This document shows, in pieces, positions 47,568 through 58,588 of a stretch of 64,000 nucleotides of DNA; the first letter of the stretch is position 1; each line of letters opens with the position of its first letter. Both the position numbers and the translations under genes were made by a program. Source of the DNA: Candidatus Altimarinota bacterium (GTDB lineage Bacteria; Patescibacteriota; Gracilibacteria; JANQMV01); contig JANQMV010000053.1 in NCBI GenBank assembly GCA_028279865.1, positions 1 to 64,000 of the forward strand. Reading direction: 5' to 3'. The notes under the pieces are model-generated. The model was not told the DNA's origin and made no database searches. It worked only from the letters and a program-made list of their open reading frames with translations.

Positions 47568-47728
47568 TATATTAAAAAAATTAAACTAACTAACTCTTAC
47601 TTGGCGGGGGTCAGATGTTTTGGAAAATTCGGGGAAAAGATGTTTTCTAGTCTAGAAAAATAGTGTAAAATTTTGCTTGCATTCTAAAAAAGATTCATTT
47701 AAAATCCCTTTGCTCTTTTGAGAAATAA

Positions 47729-47804
47729 GCGGGTATAGCTCAGTTGGCTAGAGCCCCGGCCTTCCAAGCCGGTTGCACGAGTTCGAGTCTCGTTACCCGC
47801 TCCA
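47729..47804 (+). tRNA. tRNA-Gly (anticodon TCC), CCA encoded
   Basis: GCGGGTA...TACCCGC acceptor, anticodon arm ccggc-ctTCCaa-gccgg, GTTCGAGTC T-loop, tCCA end. Confidence 0.95.
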
Positions 47805-47870
47805 ATTGTTAAAAAGAGGGAGTGATACAAGCGAAAAGGTACGAATTTTATTGCTTAAATTCACCCATTT

Positions 47871-48428
47871 ATGGCGTTAGATCTGACATGGGATTTGTTT
47901 GTTGTAGTGTTCTTTCTCGTGATAATAGCGTATAGCTTTATTATCGGAAAAAACCAAACAATGAAAGTGATTATATCTACGTATGTGGCTATATTAGCTT
48001 CAGACGGGGTGGGCAGTATTATTGAGAAGTATCTGGTTGGCTCCAATCCTCTTATACAAATATTTACGGTTGATAATTTGACATCAGCCTTGATCATTCT
48101 AAAAATCGCAATTTTCGTTTTCACAATTGTCTTGCTGGCAACAAGAGGAGGTTTTGACATCAACTTGGATGAAGAGAAATCAACCTTTTTATATTTGGCT
48201 ATGACATCTATGTATGGAATTTTAAGTGCAGGACTAATCGTAAGTACTATCCTTATTTACACTTCCGGAGTCTCCATGATAGAGGGAACCGTCGATCTGA
48301 CGAATACGATTATTTATCCTGTTTACCAAAGTTCATTCCTCGTAAAGCAAATGATAAACCACTCTCATACTTGGTTTTCTCTTCCTGCAATTGCATTAAT
48401 TTTTTCCAGTTTTACGAGCAAAGCATAA
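47871..48428 (+). CDS. Membrane protein, hypothetical
   Basis: 185 aa ORF with four or so TM segments between two tRNAs; TAA stop. Confidence 0.75.
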   Translation: MALDLTWDLFVVVFFLVIIAYSFIIGKNQTMKVIISTYVAILASDGVGSIIEKYLVGSNPLIQIFTVDNLTSALIILKIAIFVFTIVLLATRGGFDINLDEEKSTFLYLAMTSMYGILSAGLIVSTILIYTSGVSMIEGTVDLTNTIIYPVYQSSFLVKQMINHSHTWFSLPAIALIFSSFTSKA

Positions 48429-48435
48429 AAAAACG

Positions 48436-48509
48436 GGTGAGTAGCTCAGTGGTAGAGCAGTAGCCTTTTAAGCTATTGGCCGTGGGTTCGACCCCCACCT
48501 CACCCACCA
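48436..48509 (+). tRNA. tRNA-Lys (anticodon TTT), CCA encoded
   Basis: GGGTGAG...CTCACCC acceptor, anticodon arm gtagc-ctTTTaa-gctat, GGTTCGACC T-loop. Confidence 0.95.
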
Positions 48510-48805
48510 GTTAAATATGTTTGTAAGCTTCCTTTAGATTCCGGAGAAAAAAGCTTATCTCAAAGATTTTTTTCCTTTTTCTTTAACAAAAAGAGGCTTT
48601 TTTCTGTTATATTTTTTTTACTGAAATTAATAATAGCAATTGTATAAAGTCGCTTTTATATAATTAAGCATATTTAAGCAGAAGAAAATCCCTTTAAGTT
48701 ATTTTTTCAAAATTTTCTTTTAATTTTTTTTTAAGCTTCTCTAAAGGATTTTCTCTTGTTTTTTACTTGATTTTCTTTCTAAGAAAGTTTATAATACCAA
48801 GAGAT

Positions 48806-50311
48806 ATGGAAAAAATAAATAAACAAAATCAAACTTTGAAAAAGAGAATCAAGAATATTTCATTGGCATTGCTGCTCTGATTGAGCCTTGTCTTTAACTG
48901 AACCATAAAGGCAACAGACACAGCACCGAAAACGATTAATTATCAAGGTCGTTTACTTGATAATGCCAGACAACCAATTCAATCAGCTCAAATGATTCGT
49001 TTTTCAATCTGGAATAATGAAGATTTTTTAGCAAATGATTTAACCTGAAGCGGAGCGATCAACACAAGTGCAACCAATTATGTCGGCTGGCAGGAAGAAC
49101 AATCTTTTACACCCGATAGTTTCGGTATTTTCAGTGTACGTATTGGAAAAAATAATCCCCTTCCGGACATCAATTATAATCTGCATAAATTCTTACAAGT
49201 TGAAATTAAGCCGATTAGTGCTCCGGATACTGCGTATGAAATTTTAGATCCCACGTGAGATTTAAGTGATTCAACAGATCGTAAGACAATCAATAGTGCT
49301 TTTTATGCTCTCAATGCAGATAAAATTGATGGTGCGGATGTTGGTACAAATCCTTGAGATTTAGTGCAACTGGGCTCAAATAGGCAGTGGTGAATAAATT
49401 TTATACCATGAGGCACAAACGAAGATAAATTTATTTTAGACAATGATGATTCTGCAAGTGGTGCTGTAATCTTACAGTTTGGAAAAATAATGAATCAAAC
49501 TTTAAAATTTGATAACCTGAACAATCGGTTTGATTTCAATACAGACCTTTTAGTTCAAGGAATGCTGGATTTATCCGGAAATAAATTGAGTTTGAATTCT
49601 CCGGCAACCAGTGATCTTGATGTTTTTATCGTTGCGAATCAAAACACAGGATCGGGAGGAGTGATAAAGTACAACGCAACAACACAAAATTGGGAACTGA
49701 GTAGCACAGGTTCATCTTTTTCGGAAATTGCAACGGTTTGATCTTCTCAAGAGTTTGAAAATAAAATAATTGATGCAAACAAAAATCAAATCCTGAATCT
49801 GCCATGAGCTTCTTCCACATCACAAACAATACAGCTTGTACCCGAATACCCCGGAGCAACTCTTTTTGGTGACGGAACAAATAACAGCGGGACGATGTTT
49901 GCAGATTATGAAGATAATGGTTGAAGTAACAAGCATAATTACTATGCTTGGACAACTCGAAAAAGTATTTTACAGGATTATGATTTGACGATTCGCTTAC
50001 AGCTTCCGGAGACATTTTCCGGTTTTGAAGCAAGTCCAATTTCATTCAATTATAAAACACAAAGTTCAGACATTTTAAATAACAAGGTTGATCTGAGCAT
50101 TGAGAATTGATCAGGCTCAAGCATTGCCTTAATAGGTAATAGCAACTTAGTGAGCTCCACAGACAATACATGGTCTACTGCAAACATTAATTTTGTTTGA
50201 GCGCCTGTTTTTAGTGCCGGAGAATGGCTGACAATTCGTATTAAGCTTTCTACTACAAATCTTGGTAGTGCTTATGCCGGTGAATTATTACTCAAATACC
50301 AAGGTTTCTAA
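48806..50311 (+). CDS. Secreted fibre-like surface protein (501 aa, about 12 in-frame TGA=Gly)
   Basis: Frame open from ATG 48806 to TAA 50309-50311 except TGA; 'APKTINYQGRLLDNARQPIQSAQMIRFSIWNNEDF...INSAFYALNADKIDG', 'NFIP-(TGA)-GTNEDKFILD'. Track only shows the 83-aa piece at 49490. Confidence 0.87.
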
Positions 50312-50584
50312 ATTTAGATTCTGATTGTTCGCTATTAACAATAATAGTTAACAACTAGCAACTAAAAGCTGGAAATAAAATATTTTTTAATTTCATTTAT
50401 ATGTAAACAACATCACAGACTACTCGTCTCTAAGGCATTTATAAAATCAGCTTGTAGAGGCCTAATAAACTGATTTTAAATATGTAGTCTCAAACGTTTC
50501 AACTGTAATTTCAATAGATTAGTACAGCTGAAGAAATAGAATCTATTTAGTAACTTATTTATACTTTTATTAATTTAAAAAGCT

Positions 50585-52252
50585 ATGCAAACCAAAACAA
50601 AAAAATGGTTATCAGGGCTAAGTGCTATGGCGGTTGTTGCGACACTGTTTGGTACTGGAGCTCCACAAGCTGATGCTCGCATGGTTTTTAGTACAGAAGA
50701 AGGCTCTACAAACGCCGATAGCTATACTATCGACTATGATGATTCTGCTGGAACCGGAGAAGTTATTCTAAGATTTGGTACAACTGCTGACAAAACAATT
50801 TCTTATGATAATGCTACCGGTAACTTCAAAATCAATGACGACATTAGTTTCGAAGAGAATGAAGCTCTAAATTTCGTTCTCGAAAACAGCAACGGATCTG
50901 TTGCAACTTGTAACTCCGCTCGTTATGGGCGTCTTTACTACGATATTAGTGATGACGGTACTTATGTTTGTACATCAACAGGATGGGTGGACTTAAGTAA
51001 AATGGACGGTCTGACTGCAAGTGACTTCTTGACAAGTGAAGGTGACACGACTTATTCGGGAACCGGAACTCTTACTTTTGACCCGGGAACAACCGTTGAT
51101 GTCAATGGAACATTTGACGCTGACAATGCAACTGTAAATATGAACGGAATTAACAACGATACTTTTACTATCGATGAAGATGGTAGTGGAGGAGATGTTG
51201 TTTTACAATTTGGTACAACAATCGGTGCTGCTATTACATGGGATGATTCTGCAAGTCGTTTTGACTTCGGGAATGACGTCTATGTAAACGGTGATTTGGA
51301 AATTACCGGCACATTCACGGGAGATTTGGCTAACAATACGGTTGAAACAGCTGATCTCCAAGATTATTCTGTAACCAACGTAAAAATTGCTACAGGAGCA
51401 ATCACCACAGATAAAATCGCTACAAATGCAATAACAGCAAATGAAATTGATGCAAATGCAGTTGGTTCATCCGAAATTGCGGACAATGCTGTAGGTGCTT
51501 CTGAGTTAGCTGATAATGCTGTTGATACAAATGCGATTCAAGATCAATCGGTTACATCTGCTAAAATTGCTGATGGTGCAATCAATTCCAATCATATTGG
51601 AACCGGTGCAATCACTGTAAACAACTTGGCTGATTACTCTATTGATGGTACAAAAATCGCTACAGGAGCAATCACTACTACACATATTCAAGATGGAACT
51701 ATTACAGGTGATGATATTGCTAACAATACAATCACTTACGACAAACTTGGAACACGTAACAAATCAACACTTATTTCTCCTGAGTATCCAAACTTTACTC
51801 TTTACGGAGATTCAACAAACAATTTAGGAACTCTTGATGCGGATCGCGATGTTGCAAATAATAAAAACTACTATTCTTGGACTTCAAGAAAAACTGTTTT
51901 GAACGACTATGACATCATGGTTCAATTCCAAATTCCTGAAGATTTTGACAGCTGGCAAGCAAATGCAATTGAAGTAAGCTATAGAACAGAAGAAGCAGGT
52001 ACTGCTGATAATAATGTTCAGGTCTACGTTTTAGATACAAGCGGGGCTTCTGCATATACAGGAGGAGCTCTTGCTAGTTCTACATGGGCTTCAACTGCGC
52101 TAACTTCTGCAAATATTGCAGGAACTTATACTGCGGGTGAGTATATGACCCTAGGCATCAAACTATCTTCCAGAAGAGATGGTGGCGCTAATGGTGGTAA
52201 TCCTCGCTCGGCTTACGCTGGTGAAATACAATTTAATTATGTAGGACAATAG
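50585..52252 (+). CDS. Secreted fibre-like protein with short beta-helix-like repeats, TGA-free
   Basis: Signal peptide 'MQTKTKKWLSGLSAMAVVATLFGTGAPQADA'; repeats 'DKIATNAITANEIDANAVGSSEIADNAVGASELADNAV...'; C-terminus homologous to 48806-50311. Confidence 0.87.
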   Translation: MQTKTKKWLSGLSAMAVVATLFGTGAPQADARMVFSTEEGSTNADSYTIDYDDSAGTGEVILRFGTTADKTISYDNATGNFKINDDISFEENEALNFVLENSNGSVATCNSARYGRLYYDISDDGTYVCTSTGWVDLSKMDGLTASDFLTSEGDTTYSGTGTLTFDPGTTVDVNGTFDADNATVNMNGINNDTFTIDEDGSGGDVVLQFGTTIGAAITWDDSASRFDFGNDVYVNGDLEITGTFTGDLANNTVETADLQDYSVTNVKIATGAITTDKIATNAITANEIDANAVGSSEIADNAVGASELADNAVDTNAIQDQSVTSAKIADGAINSNHIGTGAITVNNLADYSIDGTKIATGAITTTHIQDGTITGDDIANNTITYDKLGTRNKSTLISPEYPNFTLYGDSTNNLGTLDADRDVANNKNYYSWTSRKTVLNDYDIMVQFQIPEDFDSWQANAIEVSYRTEEAGTADNNVQVYVLDTSGASAYTGGALASSTWASTALTSANIAGTYTAGEYMTLGIKLSSRRDGGANGGNPRSAYAGEIQFNYVGQ

Positions 52253-52461
52253 TTTTTACATCGGTCTCGTCATCTTTATTTTGGCGGGACTAAATGTGAA
52301 AGTTAGGATAAATATAATTTTAACTAAAAGTAAATTTATTCTTTAGAGCCAGAGAGAAATAGAGGAGGTATCTCTCCTGGGATTCCAATTCGACCCTTTA
52401 CTTTTACAAAAAATCAGAAACGGTTAACTTGCACAAATACTTACTCATATCATTCATAGAA

Positions 52462-52665
52462 ATGTTTTCAAAATTCAAAAAATTAAAAAAACATCACCAA
52501 TTGACAGCATCACTAATTGTCACCATTGCGGTTGTCGGTATCTGGAGAGGCTGCTGGAGAATCTTTGACCACTATGTTTTCCCTGAATACTTCCTTCTTT
52601 CTTCTCTTATTCCTCTGATTCTGGGTATAGCCATACTTGCAGCTACACATAATAAACTAACTTAA
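52462..52665 (+). CDS. Small two-TM membrane protein
   Basis: 'MFSKFKKLKKHHQLTASLIVTIAVVGIWRGCWRIFDHYVFPEYFLLSSLIPLILGIAILAATHNKLT'. Confidence 0.65.
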   Translation: MFSKFKKLKKHHQLTASLIVTIAVVGIWRGCWRIFDHYVFPEYFLLSSLIPLILGIAILAATHNKLT

Positions 52666-52667
52666 AA

Positions 52668-54026
52668 ATGAAAGTTAAAAATTATATCATAGGGCTTATC
52701 TTTACGCTATTATTCAACACGTTGATAATAGAAAATGTTGCGGCAAGAATGGTTTTTATTAAAGATGACGGAGCAACTGATGCAGATGTTTTCGTGATTG
52801 ATGCAGATGATTCAAACACGAACGACATCCAACTACAATTTGGTCAAACGCTTGCTAAAACATTAAGATGGGATAACCTAAGCGGACACTTTACTTTTAA
52901 TGATGATCTCAATATTGAAGGTAATATTACCCTTACAGGCACTGTTGATGGTGTAGATATTAGTGAATTGGCTACAAATGTAGCTGCTCATACAGGATCT
53001 ACCGCAAACCCTCATCAGGTTTCTCTGGAACAAGCTCGTAGCCAAAATAATCAAATTTCCGGAACGATTGACTTCAACCAAAATCAAGCCCAAAATCTTG
53101 CGATTGAAAATCTCGCTACAGCACCTCTTGCTCCGGTGAATGGACAAATCTATTTTAATACAAGCGATAATAAGACGTATTTGTGGGATGGAAGCACATG
53201 GCAAGACATGCTCGGAGGATCTGTAGGAAGCTGAACTGACAGTAATATTTTTACAATTGATCAAGATAACAATGATACCAATGTAATTCTTAGCTTTGGG
53301 TCAGGTGCAACAGCCGGTACATTATCATTTGATGCAACAAACAGTTGGTTTAATTTAAATGAACGTTTAAATATCGGTGGAGATGGATTGATGGATGGAA
53401 CAAAGCTGACAACAACAGCCTCCGCAACGGACAATGAACAAAGCCAAATAGAAGTAAGAAATAATGCTAACAACCCTGTTTTCACTGTAGACGAAGATGG
53501 TGATGTTACTGCAAATACAATTACTTCAACACAATGACACACAAAATATCTTTCTTTAGATATAGACGGTGGTCTTTTTAGCAGTGTTTCTCGTGGAACA
53601 ATTGCAGGATGACGCTCTTCTGTCGTCAGACTGGATCCCAGTGGTTGGAGTAGGATGCGATATAGCTTCCCTGTTCCAGATGATTGGATAGCAGGGACTG
53701 ACATTATCATTGAGGCTTATTGGACTCCAAGTAATACAAATACAGGTAATGTTGGCTGGACGTTTGAGCATGCCGCTCTCGGAAGTGGAGACATAGTGAA
53801 TAGCACTGCTTTTACGACAATTAATGCAACGCAAGCAGCTTCAGGCATTGACAGTCAGCTTACGACGACAGGCACATTGTTTACAATTCCAAATACAAAC
53901 ATTGCAAGTGATGGAATGATCAATTTTCGCTTAAACAGAAACGGTGCGGCAGCTTTTGATACGTTTACTGGCAACGTTAATATTCATATGTTAAAAATTA
54001 GATATACAGGTAAAAAAGTACTTTAA
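52668..54026 (+). CDS. Secreted fibre-like surface protein (452 aa, three in-frame TGA=Gly)
   Basis: ORFs 52668-53234 and 53655-54026 share a frame interrupted only by TGA; 'PVNGQIYFNTSDNKTYLWDGSTWQDMLGG'. Confidence 0.85.
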
Positions 54027-54031
54027 AAGTT

Positions 54032-55372
54032 ATGCAAAAAGCTAAGGAAAAACAACGTTTTTTTAATCTTGTTCTAGCGTGAATAATGCTTTTTGTAAGT
54101 TTGGCGGAAGCTTCCGCAGATGATTTTACTCCTCTTGAATACGAAGGTTTTGTCGAGACAGAATCAAATGTAATCATCCTCGATAGTGACAATGATTCAA
54201 CAACCTCAATTAATCTGCAATTCGGGGAAACACTCAACAAAAATCTTTCATTTGATATTTTGTCAGATTGGTTCAGTTTAAATGATTCTTTGGAAATTGT
54301 TGGGGATTTAAACCTGCAAGGCAATTTAAATTTAAATCAAAATCAAGCTCAAAATTTTGTTTTTGAAAACCTGAACACAGCTCCTCTTTCTCCTGTTAGA
54401 GGACAAATTTATTATAATACAGTCGACAACACAAATTATTTTTGGGACGGCAGTAGCTGGCAAAATATGCTGGGAGGCAGTACGGGATTAACAACCATGT
54501 CAGCATTACAAATACGTAGAACAACTAATTTTACCCTCCCGAATCAAGATGAATGGTATAATGTTCCTTTTGATCAAACTGATGTTGAATCCAATAGTGC
54601 CGTTTTGGAACATGACAATGCAAATACCGAAATAGTGCATATCAAAGAAAACGGACTCTACAAAATTACCTATCAAGTCGATGCTGTTGATGATAATGCA
54701 AATCACCGACTTGAGACAAAGGTTGTTGAATTAAATTCAAATACAGAGGTTAATGGCTCTTTTATGGTTAATTATGACTATAGGGCAGAACATGTCCCTC
54801 ATAGTGCAATTTTTATTGCTTATTTAAACACAAATGACCGCATCGTTTTACAAGCTCGCAGACTTTCCCCAAATGAAATTATCAATGAGACAACTTTAAC
54901 AGTGGTAAAACTTGAAACATGAGCACAAGGACCAAAGGGTGATAAAGGTGAAAAAGGAGATCGAGGAATTGCGGGAACGTGAGCTGTAATTTTCGGAACA
55001 GAGTTTAATGAAGCTTCCAGTGAAACAACGTCTACAACAACTAGTAATTCTTTTCAGAGGAAATTAAGGTTAAATGTTAGCAATATTCCGGCTGCAAAAT
55101 ATCGAATTGGCTGGAATTACGAATGGCAACATCGCAACACAGGAAACGATTACAGAGGAAGGGTTCAACTTAATGATTCGACAACACTAATGGAACAAAG
55201 AGTTGAGCCAAAAGATTCAGGCAGTGATCAATACTCTCTTGCAAGCGGGTTTGCTTATGTAACACTTAGTGCTGGTTCACATTATTTCGACTTGGATTAT
55301 GCAAGTTCCGTAAACGGTGTAAGTACTAGCATAAGAAGGGCTCGTTTAGAATTTTGGAAAGTTGAAGAATAA
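54032..55372 (+). CDS. Secreted fibre protein: stalk, C1q/TNF-like segment, collagen-like G-X-Y, C-terminal beta domain (446 aa, three TGA=Gly)
   Basis: Frame from ATG 54032 to TAA 55370-55372; collagen segment (TGA)AQ-GPK-GDK-GEK-GDR-GIA; 'ENGLYKITYQVDAV'. Confidence 0.87.
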
Positions 55373-55381
55373 AAAAAAGCC

Positions 55382-56755
55382 ATGAATATTAAAATTTTAA
55401 AACAAAGGTTTTGACTCACTATTCTCACAGGAATAGTTATTTTGCCAAGCTTGGTCTCGGCAGATGATTTTGTTTCACTGGAAGATGAAAATTTTATCGA
55501 AACAGAATCAAATGTAATCATTCTCGACAGTGACAATGATTCGACAACTTCAATTAATCTGCAGTTTGGGGAAACATTAAATAAAAACCTCTCTTTTGAT
55601 ATTGTTTCGAACTGGTTTAATTTAAATGATTCTTTGGAAATCAGTGGCAGTTTAAGCTTGCAAGGCAATTTAAATTTAAATAAAAATCAAGCGGAAAATT
55701 TCGTTTTTGAAAATTTGGCTACAGCTCCGTCAAATCCTGTTGCAGGTCAAACTTATTATAATACAAATGACAATAATACATATTTTTGGGATGGAACAGC
55801 TTGGAAAAATATCGTAACTGAAGGTAGTGGAGCGACCCCACCAGCACTACAAGTGCGTAGGGCAAGCAATTTTACGCTACCAAGTCCAAACGTTTGGTAC
55901 GATATACCTTTTACTTTAACCGACGTTGAATCAAACAGCACCGTTTTAGAGCACAATAATAGTGATACTGCCAGAATTGATATTAAAGAAAACGGACTTT
56001 ACAAAATCACCTATCAAATTGATGCCGTTGATAATGCTGAAAATCACCGACTTGAAACACAAGTAGAGCTAAATTGAACCACACAAGTAAATGGTTCTTT
56101 CATGGTTAATTACGATTACCAGGCTGAGCATGTTCCGCATAGCGGGATTTTTCTTTCCTATTTTAATGCAAACGATTATATCAAGTTTCAGGCTCAAAGA
56201 CTTACCGCAAATGAAATTATCAATGAAACAACTTTAACAATTGTAAAACTTGAGACCTGAGCACAAGGTCCAAAAGGTGATAAAGGTGATCCGGGAACAC
56301 CCTGAGGAGGAATTGTTGCAAACGTTTTTTATGCTTATGACTCAACCGGGGGACAGTCAATCACGGGAACAGAGCTAACACTAAATCTTGATACTGCTGT
56401 TGTTTCTGATTCGAATTACACACTTGCTGCTGATCAGCTCACTTTCAACGCAACCTGACTTTATAAAATTACAGCAAACACAACCATTGAAGTAACAAAT
56501 ACCTCCTGATGAACAAGGTGAGATTGTGAATTAACTGTTCAAGAAAATACAGGAAGCGGTTATGCTGATATTCCATGAGCAAGATCGGGGAGCTATATCC
56601 GTGAGACAACCGATCGCAGTAGCTCTTCAACAACTTTCATTCGTCCATTTAATGCAGGTGATTCCATACGTGTTCGCCTCAACCGTATCAGTAGCTCTAT
56701 TAATATAAATACTCTGCAAAATGCTTCCAGTCTTACAATTGAACAAATCCGCTAA
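55382..56755 (+). CDS. Paralogous secreted collagen/C1q-like fibre protein (457 aa, about nine TGA=Gly)
   Basis: Frame from ATG 55382 to TAA 56753-56755; collagen segment (TGA)AQ-GPK-GDK-GDP-GTP-(TGA)GG; two 'G-LYKIT' jelly-roll-like segments. Confidence 0.87.
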
Positions 56756-56925
56756 TGCTTGCTTTTATCAAATTACTCGGCTGAAAAGAATGTGTGCTTT
56801 TTAGTCTTAAAATACTAATCACTCTTTTAGTCATTTACTTCACTTTCCCTTTTACAAATGCTGATGATTTACAAATCAAAGCCAGCGTAAAAAGTATTTT
56901 TACAGAGTTAGAAGAGCTGAATTAA
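56755..56925 (+). CDS. Small secreted/membrane protein (56 aa, one TGA), translationally coupled (taATG)
   Basis: MLAFIKLLG(TGA)KECVLFSLKILITLLVIYFTFPFTNADDLQIKASVKSIFTELEELN; start overlaps the previous stop. Confidence 0.55.
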
Positions 56926-56933
56926 AAACAACT

Positions 56934-58379
56934 TTACCTCACTATTTCCGCAACCATCTCTATATGGTGTGTGTGAGGAAACATATCAACAGCTCTAGCT
57001 TTTTTAAGCTTATAGCCGTTTTTATTTAAAATTTCAAGATCTCTTGCAAACGTCGTCGGATTACAAGAAACGTAAACAATTTTTTTTGCGTTAATCTTTA
57101 AAACTCTTTCCAAAGCTTTTTTACCAACACCGTTCCTGGGAGGATCCAAGATCACAAGATCCATTTGAGAATCAACTTTTTCAAGCAAAATATTCAAGCT
57201 CTTATCAATATTTCCACAGATAAATTCTGCATTTTCAATCTTATTTATCTTGGCGTTCACTTTTGCATTTTCAATAGCAGCTTCAATTATCTCAATTCCA
57301 TAAATTTGCTTTGCCTTGTTTGCCAAATAAAGTCCTATTGTGCCTGTTCCGCAATACAGGTCCAAAACTTTTTCACTTCCCTGTAATGCAGCAAATTCCT
57401 GAACAGTATCATAGAGCTTTTTTGCTCCTAGGGTGTTTGTTTGGAAAAAAGATTCGGGTGAAATTTTGAAGGTTAAGTCCCCTATCTTATCATGTAAAAA
57501 ATCCTGCCCCCATAAAACATCTGTGTGTCCATCAATTACAGCATCATTCCAGGATTTATTGTAAGTCAGTAGAATACCGACAATTCCTTTTAGTTGCCTT
57601 AAATCCTGAGTAATTTCTTCCCAGATTTGTTTCTTTTCTCCTTCTTGTTTGTCTTGAGTGTTTACAATGATATTCACCAAAAGATCTCCCGTTCTCTCCC
57701 CTTTCCTTACAATCACATTACGCATGAATCCTTTATGCGTTTTTGGATTATGTACGGATAAGTCATGTTTATTTCTGAACTTCTGCATGATCGCTAAAAT
57801 CTGATTGGCTTCTTCCGGAGAAATTTCGCATTTTTCAATCGGAATAATCAGTTCAAATTTTTTCGGACGATGAAAGCCTAAGCAAGGATATAAATCATGG
57901 TAAATCCAATTCTCTTTATCTGTCTTATCAATCTTCATCTCCTGATAACCATAGGAAAAATCAAGTTTATTACGGTATTGCCATTTTTGAGGAGAAGGAA
58001 GGATTTCCTCATAGCTATAGGTATCTGCATCAACAACTTGTTCGATATTTTCTTTTACAATGCTTGATTTTAAGTTCAATTGATCTTCATAGGACAAATT
58101 TTGCCATTTACAACCACCACATTCACCAAAATGCTGACACTTTGCCACTATTTCATTTGGTGCTTTTTTAAGCACTTTTTTTAATTTACCTTGAGCATAA
58201 GTCTTTTTTAATTTTGTGATTTGAAATTCAATTTCTTGTCCTGTAATCGCTTTTTCAACAAAAATCACAAAATCATCAATTTTAACAATTCCCTTCCCTC
58301 CGTAGATGACTTTTTCAACTTTGCCTTGATAGGTCTTACCTTTTTTAAGCTTCATCAAATCAGCGTAAAAATTCAACAA
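56934..58379 (-). CDS. 23S rRNA (uracil-5-)-methyltransferase RumA/RlmD family (TRAM domain, Cys cluster)
   Basis: 'CQHFGECGGCKWQNLSYEDQL', 'VLDLYCGTGTIGLYLA', 'VILDPPRNGVGKKAL', 'VYVSCNPTTFARDL'. Confidence 0.95.
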   Translation of the reverse strand: MLNFYADLMKLKKGKTYQGKVEKVIYGGKGIVKIDDFVIFVEKAITGQEIEFQITKLKKTYAQGKLKKVLKKAPNEIVAKCQHFGECGGCKWQNLSYEDQLNLKSSIVKENIEQVVDADTYSYEEILPSPQKWQYRNKLDFSYGYQEMKIDKTDKENWIYHDLYPCLGFHRPKKFELIIPIEKCEISPEEANQILAIMQKFRNKHDLSVHNPKTHKGFMRNVIVRKGERTGDLLVNIIVNTQDKQEGEKKQIWEEITQDLRQLKGIVGILLTYNKSWNDAVIDGHTDVLWGQDFLHDKIGDLTFKISPESFFQTNTLGAKKLYDTVQEFAALQGSEKVLDLYCGTGTIGLYLANKAKQIYGIEIIEAAIENAKVNAKINKIENAEFICGNIDKSLNILLEKVDSQMDLVILDPPRNGVGKKALERVLKINAKKIVYVSCNPTTFARDLEILNKNGYKLKKARAVDMFPHTHHIEMVAEIVR

Positions 58380-58588
58380 AAATCATTTTAAAGCTTTTTA
58401 AAAAAACAAAAACTTGACTTTATTTTTGTTTTGTGATTTAGTGAGGTTCTTTGGTCTAGCAAATCTTTCTATCCATAACTCAATTTTTTTAATCACAAAT
58501 AAAATAATTCGTCTGCAAAGGAAAAAACCAAAGATAATTTGGAAATAAATTCAAAAGCCATGTCTTTATTTTCATAAATACAATCGTC

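Noticed and set aside
51360-51740. Tandem DNA repeat element in 50585-52252
   Set aside because: Short degenerate repeats are in-frame protein repeats (I-A-x-x-A-I type), not a mobile or satellite element.
48806-56925. UGA = tryptophan (code 4)
   Set aside because: Some contexts are ambiguous, but collagen triplets, DTDGDG repeats, LamG motifs and the internal PSGKAA repeat require Gly; Trp is separately encoded by TGG in the same genes.
3899-56925. Selenocysteine at UGA
   Set aside because: Many UGA per gene at glycine-conserved positions with no SECIS-like pattern or selenoprotein family.
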